Shown here piece after piece: positions 1-7,344 of a DNA stretch of 8,250 nucleotides. The DNA comes from Verrucomicrobiales bacterium (lineage in GTDB: Bacteria > Verrucomicrobiota > Verrucomicrobiia > Limisphaerales > UBA1100). The notes below the pieces were generated by a model. The model did no database searches. It was given only the letters and a program-made list of their open reading frames with translations, and was not told where the DNA came from. The position numbers were made by a program, and so were the translations under genes. The stretch spans positions 22,264 to 30,513 of the forward strand of contig PBFV01000013.1 of NCBI GenBank assembly GCA_002718935.1. Direction: 5' to 3'. Positions within the stretch are counted from its first letter, which is position 1; each line of letters starts with the position of its first letter.

Positions 1-285
1 CGGCTGCTCACGCCGCCTTTTGCCGCCGGGGCGCTTCAGGGCATTACGCGCGGGGTGGTGCTGGATATCGCCCGCGAAATGGGCGTGGAGGTTGCGGAAC
101 CCAACCTGACGCGCTATGATTTATTTAATGCGGATGAATGTTTCATCACTGGCACCGCGGCGGAAGTGGTGCCTGTGGTGAAAATCGACGGTCGACCGGT
201 GGCCAATGGGCGCCCCGGCAAAATGTCAAAGAAGTTTATGGCTGCCTATCATCAGGTGGCCAACCAAACGGGCGAGGAAATTTAG
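1..285 (+). CDS. ilvE: Branched-chain amino acid aminotransferase, C-terminal part
   Basis: This is the last 94 residues of a fold-type IV PLP-dependent aminotransferase; the start lies outside the window. The enzyme class transfers the amino group between glutamate and the branched-chain 2-oxo acids, the last step of valine, leucine and isoleucine synthesis, in the cytosol. The visible part holds the family's conserved blocks: LLTPPFAAGALQGITR at the left edge, LTRYDLFNADE in the middle, and FITGTAAEVVPV followed by IDGRPVANGRPG. The GTAAEV block and the following IDGR/G-RPG segment are typical of IlvE rather than of D-amino-acid transaminase or aminodeoxychorismate lyase, though those related enzymes cannot be fully excluded from a fragment. 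It ends with TAG at 283-285, two bases before mcsA, so the two genes are probably co-transcribed. Confidence 0.85.
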   Translation, partial: RLLTPPFAAGALQGITRGVVLDIAREMGVEVAEPNLTRYDLFNADECFITGTAAEVVPVVKIDGRPVANGRPGKMSKKFMAAYHQVANQTGEEI

Positions 286-287
286 CA

Positions 288-782
288 ATGAAATGTTGTC
301 AGGGGGAATGTGAAAACGAGGCCACCGTGCATCTCACGGAGATTGTTGATGGCCAGATGAAAAAAATCGACCTATGCGAGGAGTGCGCCAAAGAAAAGGG
401 TGTGACTGACCCGCAGGGCTTTGCGCTGGCGGATCTGTTGCTGGGCTTGGGGGCCAGCTCGGAGATGGAGCAATCCAGTGCGGATCTCGAGTGCCCAACA
501 TGCGGCTTTGCGCATGCGGACTTCAAGAAGAGCGGCCGACTCGGTTGCTCGGATTGTTATGCTACTTTCGGCGAGCCGCTCGAGGCGATGCTCAAGCAAA
601 TGCATAAGGGAACCCAGCACGAAGGCAAGGTGCCCAAGGCGTTGCGCGCGGCGATGGATGTGAATCGCCAACGCGAGCGGCTCGGGGCGCAATTGACCAA
701 GGCGGTGGAGGCTGAAAATTACGAGGAAGCCGCCCAGATCCGGGACCAAATTAAGGAATTGGAGGCGGCAGAAGAGGCATGA
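288..782 (+). CDS. mcsA: McsA, zinc-binding activator of protein arginine kinase
   Basis: The 164-residue protein matches the McsA family. In Bacillus, McsA binds and activates the arginine kinase McsB and acts with it on stress-damaged proteins. Four cysteine clusters are visible: C3/C4 with C8, C30-x2-C33, C69-x2-C72 and C87-x2-C90, arranged as two zinc-binding modules. A UVR motif occupies about residues 131-162 (ENYEEAAQIRDQIKELE) and is probably a coiled-coil contact surface. The start at 288 is preferred over the upstream in-frame ATG at 138, because homology begins at MKCC and GAGGA at 274-278 sits 9 nt before it; the upstream extension would run over ilvE. One oddity is that the first cysteine pair reads CCQGEC, so the spacing to C8 is C-x3-C or C-x4-C instead of the usual C-x2-C. 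The gene overlaps mcsB by 4 nt. Confidence 0.93.
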   Translation: MKCCQGECENEATVHLTEIVDGQMKKIDLCEECAKEKGVTDPQGFALADLLLGLGASSEMEQSSADLECPTCGFAHADFKKSGRLGCSDCYATFGEPLEAMLKQMHKGTQHEGKVPKALRAAMDVNRQRERLGAQLTKAVEAENYEEAAQIRDQIKELEAAEEA

Positions 783-1855
783 TGGACTTGAAGGAATTTC
801 TGGCACCGCCGGAAGGGCATGCCGGCCCCAGTGGCCCCAATGATCACGTGGTGCTTTCCAGCCGGGTGCGCTTGGCCCGTAATTTGGCGGGAACGGCATT
901 TCCTGGCCGCGCGAAAAAGGCGCAGCGGGTGGAGGTTTGTGAGGCCATATTGCCAGCGGTCTCGGCGGCGTCGGCGATGCGCGGCGGATTCTCCAGCCCG
1001 ATGAGCGACTTGAAAGCGCTGGAAAAACAATTGCTAGTTGAGCGGCACCTCATCAGCCGCGAACACGCCGCCAAAGGGACGGGCAGTGCGCTGGTGCTGA
1101 ACAAGGAAGGCGTGTTGAGCGTGATGGTGAACGAGGAGGATCACCTGCGCATGCAGGCGCTGTTGCCCGGCATGCAGATCAAGCAGGTTTGGCAAAAGAT
1201 GGACCGGTTTGACAGCAGCTTGGAGAAGAAACTGAATTTTGCTTTCGATGCTAATTACGGCTATCTGACCGCTTGCCCCACGAACCTGGGCACCGGCATT
1301 CGCGTCAGCGCCATGCTGCATTTGCCGGGATTGGTGCTGTCGGATCAGGTAAACCAGATTGTGCAAGCCGTCACCAAACTGGGCCATGCGGTGCGGGGGT
1401 TATACGGGGAAGGCACCGAGGCGCTTGGGCATATTTTTCAGGTGAGCAACCAAATGACCCTCGGCGAAAGTGAGGCGGACATCATCGAGCGAATTCACAA
1501 GGTGGTGTTGCAGATTATTGAGCACGAGGAAAACGCCCGCCAGACCTTGCTGCAATCCAAGCCGCAGGAACTGTACAACCACATTGGGCGCGCGTACGGA
1601 ATTTTGGCCCACGCGCACATTGTCAGCTCAAAGGAAACGATGAACCAATTGTCCCTCATGCGCTTGGGCGCCAAGCTGGACCTCTTTGAGGGTCTGGAGA
1701 CGACCGTGTTGGATGAGCTGTTCCTGCTCTCACAACCGGCCCACTTGCAGCAAATGGTGGGGGAAAAACTTTCCGGCGAAGAACGCGACGTGCACCGGGC
1801 GGACCTGCTGCGGCGTTCACTGTCCAGCGTGCAGGGGCTGAAGTTAGAGGGCTAA
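779..1855 (+). CDS. mcsB: McsB, protein arginine kinase
   Basis: McsB belongs to the ATP:guanido phosphotransferase (phosphagen kinase) family but phosphorylates arginine side chains in proteins, which marks them for ClpC-ClpP degradation in Bacillus. The 358 residues match the usual length. Visible blocks include LSSRVRLARN (26-35, nucleotide-binding arginines), ERHLISREHA, VNEEDHLR with acidic residues E119/E120, the catalytic-loop CPTNLGTG with C166, VRGLYGEGTEALG and QVSNQMTLG. RDVHRA at 336-341 matches the RDxxRA allosteric phospho-arginine-binding motif of true McsB, which supports a protein kinase rather than a creatine- or arginine-type metabolite kinase. The start ATG at 779 overlaps the mcsA stop (ATGA). 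A second ATG follows at 782, and GGAGG at 761-765 lies rather far upstream, so translational coupling to mcsA is likely. No ctsR gene is present in the visible sequence. Confidence 0.95.
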   Translation: MMDLKEFLAPPEGHAGPSGPNDHVVLSSRVRLARNLAGTAFPGRAKKAQRVEVCEAILPAVSAASAMRGGFSSPMSDLKALEKQLLVERHLISREHAAKGTGSALVLNKEGVLSVMVNEEDHLRMQALLPGMQIKQVWQKMDRFDSSLEKKLNFAFDANYGYLTACPTNLGTGIRVSAMLHLPGLVLSDQVNQIVQAVTKLGHAVRGLYGEGTEALGHIFQVSNQMTLGESEADIIERIHKVVLQIIEHEENARQTLLQSKPQELYNHIGRAYGILAHAHIVSSKETMNQLSLMRLGAKLDLFEGLETTVLDELFLLSQPAHLQQMVGEKLSGEERDVHRADLLRRSLSSVQGLKLEG

Positions 1856-1857
1856 GC

Positions 1858-1901
1858 GGCCAACCGGTGAAAAAACGTAGTTTTTGGCCCGTTTTTTCGC
1901 T
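1858..1901 (+). terminator. Terminator-like hairpin with an alternative pairing, mcsB-clpC gap
   Basis: Directly after the mcsB stop, GGCCAA (1858-1863) is complementary to TTGGCC (1884-1889). Inside it AAAC (1873-1876) can pair with GTTT (1880-1883). The structure is followed by CG and six T (1892-1897), the order expected of an intrinsic terminator, though the stem is short and interrupted by an unpaired stretch. A second pairing is possible: GAAAAAACG (1869-1877) is a perfect 9-base inverted repeat of CGTTTTTTC (1890-1898), with 12 nt between. This would use the T tract and disrupt the first hairpin. It could be a plain or leaky terminator for the ilvE-mcsAB unit, or an attenuator before clpC. 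The sequence alone does not decide. The rest of the gap to 1971 shows no convincing promoter: TTGGCA at 1916-1921 resembles a -35 box but lacks a well-placed -10. No CtsR box or CIRCE element is seen. Confidence 0.45.
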
Positions 1902-1971
1902 CTGATGGGCATAAGTTGGCATCTAGTTTGCTGGACAAAAACCGTCTAACAAGAGAAGATTTTCGAAGCAA

Positions 1972-4476
1972 ATGAGTGACGAGGGGATGAGCAATTTCAC
2001 GCCGCGCGCCCAGCAAGTGCTGGCATTGGCGCGTAAAGAGGCGGATCGATTTAACCACAATTTCGTGGGGACCGAACACCTGTTGCTGGGGCTGATAAAG
2101 CTGGGGCAGGGCGTGGCGGTTAACGTGCTGCAAAAAATGGGGCTCGACCTCGAGACCGTACGGCTGGAGGTGGAGAAACAGGTCGGCACCGGTCCGGACC
2201 AAAAACAGGTCGGGAACATCCCGTATACCCCGCGCGTCAAAAAGGTGCTCAACCTGGCTTCAAAGGAGGCCAAGCAATTGCAGCACACCTACGTGGGCAC
2301 CGAACATATTTTGCTGGGGCTGTTGCGCGAAGGCGACGGGGTAGCTGCTCGCGTGCTGAAGAATCTCGACATTGATATTGAGCACACACGACAGGAAATT
2401 TTGAAGGAACTCGATCCCAACTTTGCCATGGGCGATGAGGAGATGGAGGATGAAGAAGGCGAGACCGCACCGACCAAGGGTGGTGGCAAGAAAGGCAACA
2501 AGACTCCGGCACTGCGCGCCTTTGGCCGCGACCTCACGGAGATCGCGCGTAAGGGCGAGATGGATCCGGTGATCGGCCGCGAGGACGAGATCGAGCGGGT
2601 GATGCAGATTCTCTGCCGGCGCACAAAGAACAACCCCGTGCTGCTCGGCGAAGCCGGCGTGGGCAAGACTGCCATCGTCGAAGGCCTGGCGCAAGAGGTG
2701 GTGAAGGGCAACGTGCCCGAGATTTTACGCGAACGCCGTGTGGTGACCCTGGACCTCGCGTTAATGGTTGCCGGCACGAAGTACCGTGGGCAATTTGAGG
2801 AGCGCATCAAGGCGGTGATGGATGAGATTCGCCGGGCAAAGAATGTGATCCTGTTCATTGACGAGCTGCACACCATTGTGGGAGCCGGCTCGGCCGAAGG
2901 CACCATGGACGCCAGCAATATCATCAAGCCCGCCCTCAGCCGCGGCGAGTTGCAATGCATCGGTGCCACCACGCTTAACGAGTATCGCAAATACATCGAG
3001 AAGGACGCCGCGTTGGAACGGCGTTTTCAGAATGTAAAGGTCGAGGCACCTTCCATTGATGAAGCCATCGAAATCCTCAAGGGACTGCGTGGCAAATACG
3101 AGGATCATCACAAGGCCGAAATTACTGATGAAGCCGTGGCCGCAGCCGTGGAACTTTCCGACCGCTACATCACCGCGCGTTTTCTGCCGGACAAAGCCAT
3201 CGACGTGATGGACGAGGCCGGTTCCCGCGCCCGCATCCAAACCATGACCCGCCCGCCGGAGATCAAGGATTTGGAGGTGCGCATTGAGGAGATCAAGGAG
3301 CAGAAAGAGCAGGCGATCAAGGAGCAGGATTTTGAAGGCGCCGCCGCCATGCGCGACGAGGAGAAGCGCGCCAAGGAAACGCTCGAGACCACCATGGCCG
3401 AGTGGAAAGCTGCCAGCGAGGAAACCAAGGTGGTCATCACCGAGGAGGAAATCATGCAGGTGATTTCCAAATGGACCGGCATCCCGCTGCAGCGCATGGA
3501 GAAGGACGAGATCAAAAAGCTTCTCAGCATGGAGAAGGGGTTGGAAGGCACGGTCATCGGGCAGGGCGCGGCGGTCACAGCTCTATGCAAGGCGCTGCGG
3601 CGTTCACGGGCGGACCTTAAAGATCCCATCCGGCCCATCGGCGCGTTTGCGTTGCTCGGCCCCACCGGTGTGGGCAAGACGCTGCTGGCCAAGACAATTG
3701 CGCAGGAGCTGTTCGGTGACTCCAAAGCGCTCATCCAGATCGACATGAGCGAGTACATGGAGAAATTCGCCAGCTCGCGACTGGTCGGTTCGCCTCCCGG
3801 TTACGTGGGTTTTGAGGAGGGCGGTCAACTTACTGAACAGGTGCGGCGCCGGCCGTATTCCGTGGTGCTCTTTGATGAAATCGAGAAAGCGCACCCGGAT
3901 GTGACCAACATGCTTTTGCAAATTCTTGAGGACGGAAAGCTGACTGACAGCCAGGGCCGCACAGTCGATTTTCGAAACACGATAATCCTGATGACCTCCA
4001 ATGTCGGGGCCGAGAGCGCCAAGAAGAGCAAGGCGATTGGTTTCAACAATTCCGAGGACGAAATCGATTACGACAAGATGCGCGAACTGATCATGGACGA
4101 GGCCAAAAAGGCATTCCGCCCGGAATTCCTGAACCGCCTCGACGACGTGATCGTATTCCGTTCGCTGGACAAGAAGGATTTGATGTCCATTCTCGACCTC
4201 GAGATCGCCAAGGTGATCGAGCGGTTGGAAAAGAAAGACATCCATTTGGAGCTCGACGGGAAAGCGCGCGATTTTCTCGTGGAGAAGGGGCACGACCCCG
4301 AATACGGTGCGCGACCGATGCGCCGGGCCGTGGAGCGGTTCCTTGAGGACCCGCTGGCGGAGGAAATCCTGCGGGGCAACCTGACCGATGGGGAACCGGT
4401 GGCGGTTACGGCCGAGGAGGACAAGCTGACCTTCACGCAAAAAGCTGCACCCGAAAAGGCCATAGCCGGCGAATAA
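1972..4476 (+). CDS. clpC: ClpC, Hsp100 AAA+ unfoldase of the Clp protease
   Basis: This 834-residue protein is a full-length ClpC. Such hexamers unfold proteins with ATP and thread them into ClpP. In order it has two Clp N-repeats (about 8-70 and 84-150), an acidic then lysine-rich linker (about 153-176), AAA1 with Walker A GEAGVGKT (226-233), Walker B D297/E298 and pore-loop tyrosine 271, a middle domain with a UVR motif (about 438-473), and AAA2 with Walker A GPTGVGKT (563-570), GYVG pore loop (610-613) and Walker B D635/E636. IGF at 689-691 fits the ClpP-docking loop, so partnership with ClpP is expected. E35 and E111, each in a GTEH motif, match the two glutamates that hold phospho-arginine in Bacillus ClpC, which ties the protein to McsB upstream. 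The start at 1972 has only a weak purine-rich stretch before it. ATG at 1987 is an alternative that would remove five residues, but its GAGGGG is immediately adjacent, so 1972 is kept. Confidence 0.97.
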   Translation: MSDEGMSNFTPRAQQVLALARKEADRFNHNFVGTEHLLLGLIKLGQGVAVNVLQKMGLDLETVRLEVEKQVGTGPDQKQVGNIPYTPRVKKVLNLASKEAKQLQHTYVGTEHILLGLLREGDGVAARVLKNLDIDIEHTRQEILKELDPNFAMGDEEMEDEEGETAPTKGGGKKGNKTPALRAFGRDLTEIARKGEMDPVIGREDEIERVMQILCRRTKNNPVLLGEAGVGKTAIVEGLAQEVVKGNVPEILRERRVVTLDLALMVAGTKYRGQFEERIKAVMDEIRRAKNVILFIDELHTIVGAGSAEGTMDASNIIKPALSRGELQCIGATTLNEYRKYIEKDAALERRFQNVKVEAPSIDEAIEILKGLRGKYEDHHKAEITDEAVAAAVELSDRYITARFLPDKAIDVMDEAGSRARIQTMTRPPEIKDLEVRIEEIKEQKEQAIKEQDFEGAAAMRDEEKRAKETLETTMAEWKAASEETKVVITEEEIMQVISKWTGIPLQRMEKDEIKKLLSMEKGLEGTVIGQGAAVTALCKALRRSRADLKDPIRPIGAFALLGPTGVGKTLLAKTIAQELFGDSKALIQIDMSEYMEKFASSRLVGSPPGYVGFEEGGQLTEQVRRRPYSVVLFDEIEKAHPDVTNMLLQILEDGKLTDSQGRTVDFRNTIILMTSNVGAESAKKSKAIGFNNSEDEIDYDKMRELIMDEAKKAFRPEFLNRLDDVIVFRSLDKKDLMSILDLEIAKVIERLEKKDIHLELDGKARDFLVEKGHDPEYGARPMRRAVERFLEDPLAEEILRGNLTDGEPVAVTAEEDKLTFTQKAAPEKAIAGE

Positions 4477-4485
4477 CGCCGGGCT
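4464..4485 (+). other. Hairpin across the clpC stop codon
   Basis: CCGGCG (4466-4471) and CGCCGG (4477-4482) form a perfect 6-base inverted repeat around the loop AATAA, which contains the clpC stop codon. With one G bulged out, AG (4464-4465) and CT (4484-4485) extend the stem to 8 pairs. Only a short ATTT follows, not a T tract, so this is a weak terminator candidate at best. It may instead protect the 3' end of the clpC message or lower read-through into mlaE. Confidence 0.35.
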
Positions 4486-4505
4486 CATTTACATCGCGCA
4501 GTTAA

Positions 4506-4511
4506 AGGAGG
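4506..4511 (+). promoter_or_regulatory. Strong ribosome binding site of mlaE
   Basis: AGGAGG lies 9 nt before the ATG at 4521, the best-placed ribosome binding site in the window. It fixes the mlaE start and suggests independent, efficient initiation at the head of the mla genes. Only 44 nt separate clpC from mlaE, and no promoter is evident in them. Confidence 0.8.
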
Positions 4512-4520
4512 AACGGTGGC

Positions 4521-5300
4521 ATGAGTGCCGCCCAGGGGGACATTTCTAATTTGCTAAACGGCGTGGGCCGCGTGGCGCTTTTGGCGTGCGAGGTCTTCCG
4601 CTCGATATTCACCGTACGCCTCAACTGGGGCGAGCTGATGAAGCAAATTCATTTCATCGGCCTCAAGTCACAGTTCGTCGTGCTAACCACCGGAGCTTCC
4701 ACCGGCATGGTGTTTTGCGCGCAAACGTTTTATCAATTTCACAAGGTGAAGATGGACACAGCCGCTCTCAGTGTGGTGGGCGTGGCGATGACCAGCGAAC
4801 TGGGGCCGGTACTGGCCGGGCTGATGGTGGCCGGGCGCGTGGGGGCGGCGATGACCGCCGAGCTGGGCACCATGCGCGTGACCGAGCAGATCGATGCGCT
4901 GCGCACGATGGCCACGCATCCGGTGGATCACCTCGTGGTGCCGCGCTTTATCGCCACGGTATTTTCCATGCCACTACTCACTATCCTCGCGTGGCTGGTG
5001 GGCATTGGTGCCGCGTATCTGCTCAGCGGATTTTTGCTGGGGGTGGAACCGGCTTTTTCGGTTAAACACATGTTCTTTTACACGGACGTGCCGGACGTGC
5101 TCATGGGCGTGATCAAGGCGCTGGTCTTTGGCGCGCTCATCGCTCTGATCAGTTGTTATCGCGGCCTCAATTGCGGCAACGGCGCCGAGGGCGTGGGCCG
5201 CGCCACTAATGAGGCGGTAGTGCAATCCTGCATCGCCATTCTGGTGGCCAACTTTTTCCTTACACTGCTGCTGCGCGGCCTGCTGTATCCGACCGTATGA
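4521..5300 (+). CDS. mlaE: MlaE-family ABC transporter permease
   Basis: The 259-residue membrane protein is the permease of an MCE-type lipid transporter, which moves phospholipid or other lipids between the inner membrane and the periplasmic MCE protein. The MlaE family signature is clear: ELGPVLAGLMVAGRVGAA (93-110), then AELGTMRVTEQIDAL (113-127), and near the C-terminus CYRGLNCGNGAEGVGRATN (212-230). Hydrophobic stretches at about 52-70, 85-108, 145-172, 194-212 and 234-256 fit the usual set of membrane helices, with an amphipathic N-terminal helix about 17-32. Length matches the family. It overlaps mlaF by 4 nt (ATGA), so the two subunits are probably made in matched amounts. The transported lipid and its direction cannot be told from sequence. 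Confidence 0.93.
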   Translation: MSAAQGDISNLLNGVGRVALLACEVFRSIFTVRLNWGELMKQIHFIGLKSQFVVLTTGASTGMVFCAQTFYQFHKVKMDTAALSVVGVAMTSELGPVLAGLMVAGRVGAAMTAELGTMRVTEQIDALRTMATHPVDHLVVPRFIATVFSMPLLTILAWLVGIGAAYLLSGFLLGVEPAFSVKHMFFYTDVPDVLMGVIKALVFGALIALISCYRGLNCGNGAEGVGRATNEAVVQSCIAILVANFFLTLLLRGLLYPTV

Positions 5301-6043
5301 TTGACGTTGCGCACATTGAAAAAAGTTTCGGCACCCAAACTGTGCTGTGTGATATCTCGTTTAACGTGGGAGAGGGCGAAAGTGTTGCCATCATTGGCCG
5401 GAGCGGCACAGGCAAGAGTGTGCTGATCAAACACCTCGTGGGTCTGCTGCATCCGGATGCCGGGGAGGTGCGGATCGATGGCGAAAATCTCGTAGGCATG
5501 CGCGAACGCGAGCTGCTCGCGGTGCGGCAAAAGTTTGGCATGCTTTTTCAGGGCGCCGCCTTGTTTGATTCGATGAACGTCCATGAAAACGTCGCCTTTC
5601 CCCTGCGCCGATCCGGCCTGACGGATGAGGTCGAGATTGACCGGCGTGTTGAAGATGTCCTCAACCTTGTCGAGTTGCCCGGCGTGGGAGGCAAGATGCC
5701 CGGTGAATTGTCCGGTGGCATGCAGAAACGCGTCGGATTGGCACGGGCTATTGTGCATCACCCGCGGATTATTTTGTATGACGAGCCGACCACCGGGCTA
5801 GATCCGGTGGTTTCCGACAGCATTGATCAGCTAATGATGCGTGTGCGGGATCAATATCACGTGACCTCAATTGTCATCACGCACGATATGCGCTGCGCCC
5901 GCCGGATGGGCCAGCGCGTCATATACCTAAAGGATGGACAAGTTTATCTGGACGCCCCAGCGGATGAGGTTTTCAATTCAGACGATCCGGCGGTCAGTCG
6001 GTTTATTCGAGGGGAGGCCGATCTGAAGGAGGTGGATTTCTGA
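5297..6043 (+). CDS. mlaF: MlaF-family ABC transporter ATPase
   Basis: This 248-residue cytosolic ATPase powers the MlaE permease. All ABC elements are intact: Walker A GRSGTGKS (34-41), Q-loop Q85 in GMLFQGAALFDSMNV, signature LSGGMQKR (138-145), Walker B IILYDEP with D162/E163, D-loop GLDP (167-170) and switch histidine H196 in ITHDM. The phrase LFQGAALFDSM..ENVAFPLR and signature SGGMQKRVGLAR are typical of the MlaF/Ttg2A branch and not of amino-acid or metal importers. It starts inside the mlaE stop codon without its own obvious ribosome binding site, so it is likely translated by coupling. Its stop overlaps the mlaD start by one base (TGATG). Confidence 0.95.
   Translation: MIDVAHIEKSFGTQTVLCDISFNVGEGESVAIIGRSGTGKSVLIKHLVGLLHPDAGEVRIDGENLVGMRERELLAVRQKFGMLFQGAALFDSMNVHENVAFPLRRSGLTDEVEIDRRVEDVLNLVELPGVGGKMPGELSGGMQKRVGLARAIVHHPRIILYDEPTTGLDPVVSDSIDQLMMRVRDQYHVTSIVITHDMRCARRMGQRVIYLKDGQVYLDAPADEVFNSDDPAVSRFIRGEADLKEVDF
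6026..6032 (+). promoter_or_regulatory. Ribosome binding site of mlaD inside mlaF
   Basis: AAGGAGG within the last codons of mlaF lies 10 nt before the ATG at 6043. It fixes the mlaD start, and suggests that mlaD, unlike mlaF, can be initiated independently of coupling, fitting a need for more copies of the MCE protein (these form hexamers in known systems). Confidence 0.75.
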
Positions 6044-7344
6044 TGAGCAAAGGGCGCATAGAGCTGAAGGTGGGATTGTTTGTCATCGTCACGCTGGGCT
6101 TGGCGGCGGTGATGATCCTGAAATTCAGCGAGACCGGTCTGGGCTTTCGGGACACGATTGCGGTGACATTGCATGCCAAGAATGCCGGCACTGTCGTGCG
6201 GGAATCTCCCGTGTTGATGAGCGGCGTGAAAGTGGGCTATGTTGAGGATATCAACCTCAAGGAAAGCGAGGGTGCTGTGGTTGTGGCGTTGACCGTGCAT
6301 CTGTATGCGGAACATGCCAATTTAGTGCTCGACCAAAATTCTACGTTTAACATCAAGTCCAGCGGCTTCCTGGGTGACCAGTACATAGGCGTCCATCCGC
6401 GACCGGGGCCAGCGGTGCGTGCGCAGTTGGATCAACAAGGCTGGCTGCCATGCGAGGCGCCGTTTGATATCGAGGAAGCGGGGCAAAAAGCCATGAGTCA
6501 GCTGGAGGAGGTTGGCCATGCTGTGCGCGCATTTCGGCAGATCGCGGAGAACATAAACACCAACCTCCTTAGTCCGGAGACGCTGGACAACATGAACAGC
6601 ACCATTGCCAACTTCCGCGCGTCCTCCGATCGGCTGAAAGTTTTGCTCGATGAAAACGGCACGCTAATTGCCGGGCTGAACCGAAGCGTGGACGGCATGG
6701 CGGAATTTAGCGCCACGGCCAAGGACGTGGCTGCGGATGTGCGCCTAATGCTGGCTGATTACAATGGCACCATTGCCGACAGTTTGGCCAACGTGCGCCG
6801 GGGCTCCGCGGAGTTTGCGGCATCCACCGCGCAGATTCGCGAGGCCATCCGCACCAACGCCCCGACGGTTTCCGCGAGCATCGGTGATTTTCAGAAGGTC
6901 TCGGCGCAATTGCGCGGTTCCGCGGAGAAATTTGACAAGCTGATCGACGCCAACGGGCCCGAGGTCACCAAAGCGCTGGCCAACATTTCTGCGTTCACCA
7001 AGAAACTGGATGCAACCACCGATGAACTGCGCGCCACTTTCACCGACAACCGCGATGACATCACCAAGATCGTCAAGGACATGGCTGCTGCCACAGAATC
7101 CATCAAGGGCATCACCGCCAGCGTGAATGCGATCGTCACGGAGCTGGAGAAAGGGCAGGGTCTCGCCGGCGCGTTGATCAAGGACGAGGGTGCGCGCGTG
7201 CAGTTCCTCTCCATCGTGACCAATCTCGACCTCACCGCCAAGCAGCTCTCCACGCTGTCCAGCAACCTCAATGCCAGCGGCCTGTTTTGGAAGCCGCCGA
7301 AGAAGCCGATCGTCATTCCCCGAACCGGCCCGCCGCGCAAGTGA
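6043..7344 (+). CDS. mlaD: MCE-domain lipid-binding protein (MlaD-like, long form)
   Basis: The 433-residue protein has a single N-terminal membrane helix (about 8-27, KVGLFVIVTLGLAAVMILKF), then one MCE domain (about 37-118, including VRESPVLMSGVKVGYVEDI and SSGFLGDQYIGV), so the bulk faces the periplasm. In the family, MCE domains assemble into a hexameric ring that passes lipid to or from the MlaE permease. E. coli MlaD is 183 residues. Here the extra length is an Ala/Ser/Thr/Asn-rich, predicted helical region (about 140-410) with degenerate repeats of about 32 residues, ending in a proline- and lysine-rich tail (417-433, KPPKKPIVIPRTGPP). Such helical extensions in other MCE proteins form tubes or stalks that help span the periplasm; that role here is inference. 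Neighbouring mlaE and mlaF complete the core transporter. No mlaC, mlaB or mlaA is seen in the window. Confidence 0.9.
   Translation: MSKGRIELKVGLFVIVTLGLAAVMILKFSETGLGFRDTIAVTLHAKNAGTVVRESPVLMSGVKVGYVEDINLKESEGAVVVALTVHLYAEHANLVLDQNSTFNIKSSGFLGDQYIGVHPRPGPAVRAQLDQQGWLPCEAPFDIEEAGQKAMSQLEEVGHAVRAFRQIAENINTNLLSPETLDNMNSTIANFRASSDRLKVLLDENGTLIAGLNRSVDGMAEFSATAKDVAADVRLMLADYNGTIADSLANVRRGSAEFAASTAQIREAIRTNAPTVSASIGDFQKVSAQLRGSAEKFDKLIDANGPEVTKALANISAFTKKLDATTDELRATFTDNRDDITKIVKDMAAATESIKGITASVNAIVTELEKGQGLAGALIKDEGARVQFLSIVTNLDLTAKQLSTLSSNLNASGLFWKPPKKPIVIPRTGPPRK
6640..7137 (+). repeat. Degenerate ~32-residue repeats in the MCE protein tail
   Basis: About five units are seen by eye between residues 200 and 365 of the MCE protein. 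Each opens with a loop around an asparagine (N205 in ENG, N241 in YNG, N272 in TNA, N304 in ANG, N336 in DNR), followed by a hydrophobic-patterned helix of the form I/V-x3-L-x2-I/V and then F/L-x6-7-L. The asparagines are spaced 36, 31, 32 and 32 residues apart. This is a protein-level repeat: the DNA units have diverged, so it is an old duplication or convergent helical pattern and not a recent tandem array. Confidence 0.5.

Noticed and set aside
138..287. Upstream extension of McsA starting at ATG 138
   Set aside because: It overlaps the conserved end of ilvE in another frame and adds low-complexity residues; the family N-terminus and a ribosome binding site support 288.
779..1855. McsB as an arginine or creatine metabolite kinase
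   Set aside because: The protein lacks the N-terminal substrate domain of metabolite phosphagen kinases, has the RDxxRA motif, and sits between mcsA and clpC.
1916..1950. Possible sigma-70 promoter for clpC (TTGGCA at 1916-1921, TCTAAC at 1945-1950)
   Set aside because: The spacing between the boxes is 23 nt, too long, and the -10 match is poor. No other convincing pair was found.
1856..1971. CtsR box or CIRCE heat-shock operator before clpC
   Set aside because: Neither the tandem CtsR heptamers nor the TTAGCACTC/GAGTGCTAA inverted repeat is present in the gap.
3604..4488. Long open frame of 294 codons on the - strand opposite clpC
   Set aside because: It lies wholly antisense to strongly conserved ClpC AAA2 sequence, has no recognisable domain, and is an expected by-product of GC-rich codon use.
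4586..5065. 159-codon + frame inside mlaE
   Set aside because: It is a frame-shifted shadow of the permease, whose conserved motifs are in the other frame.
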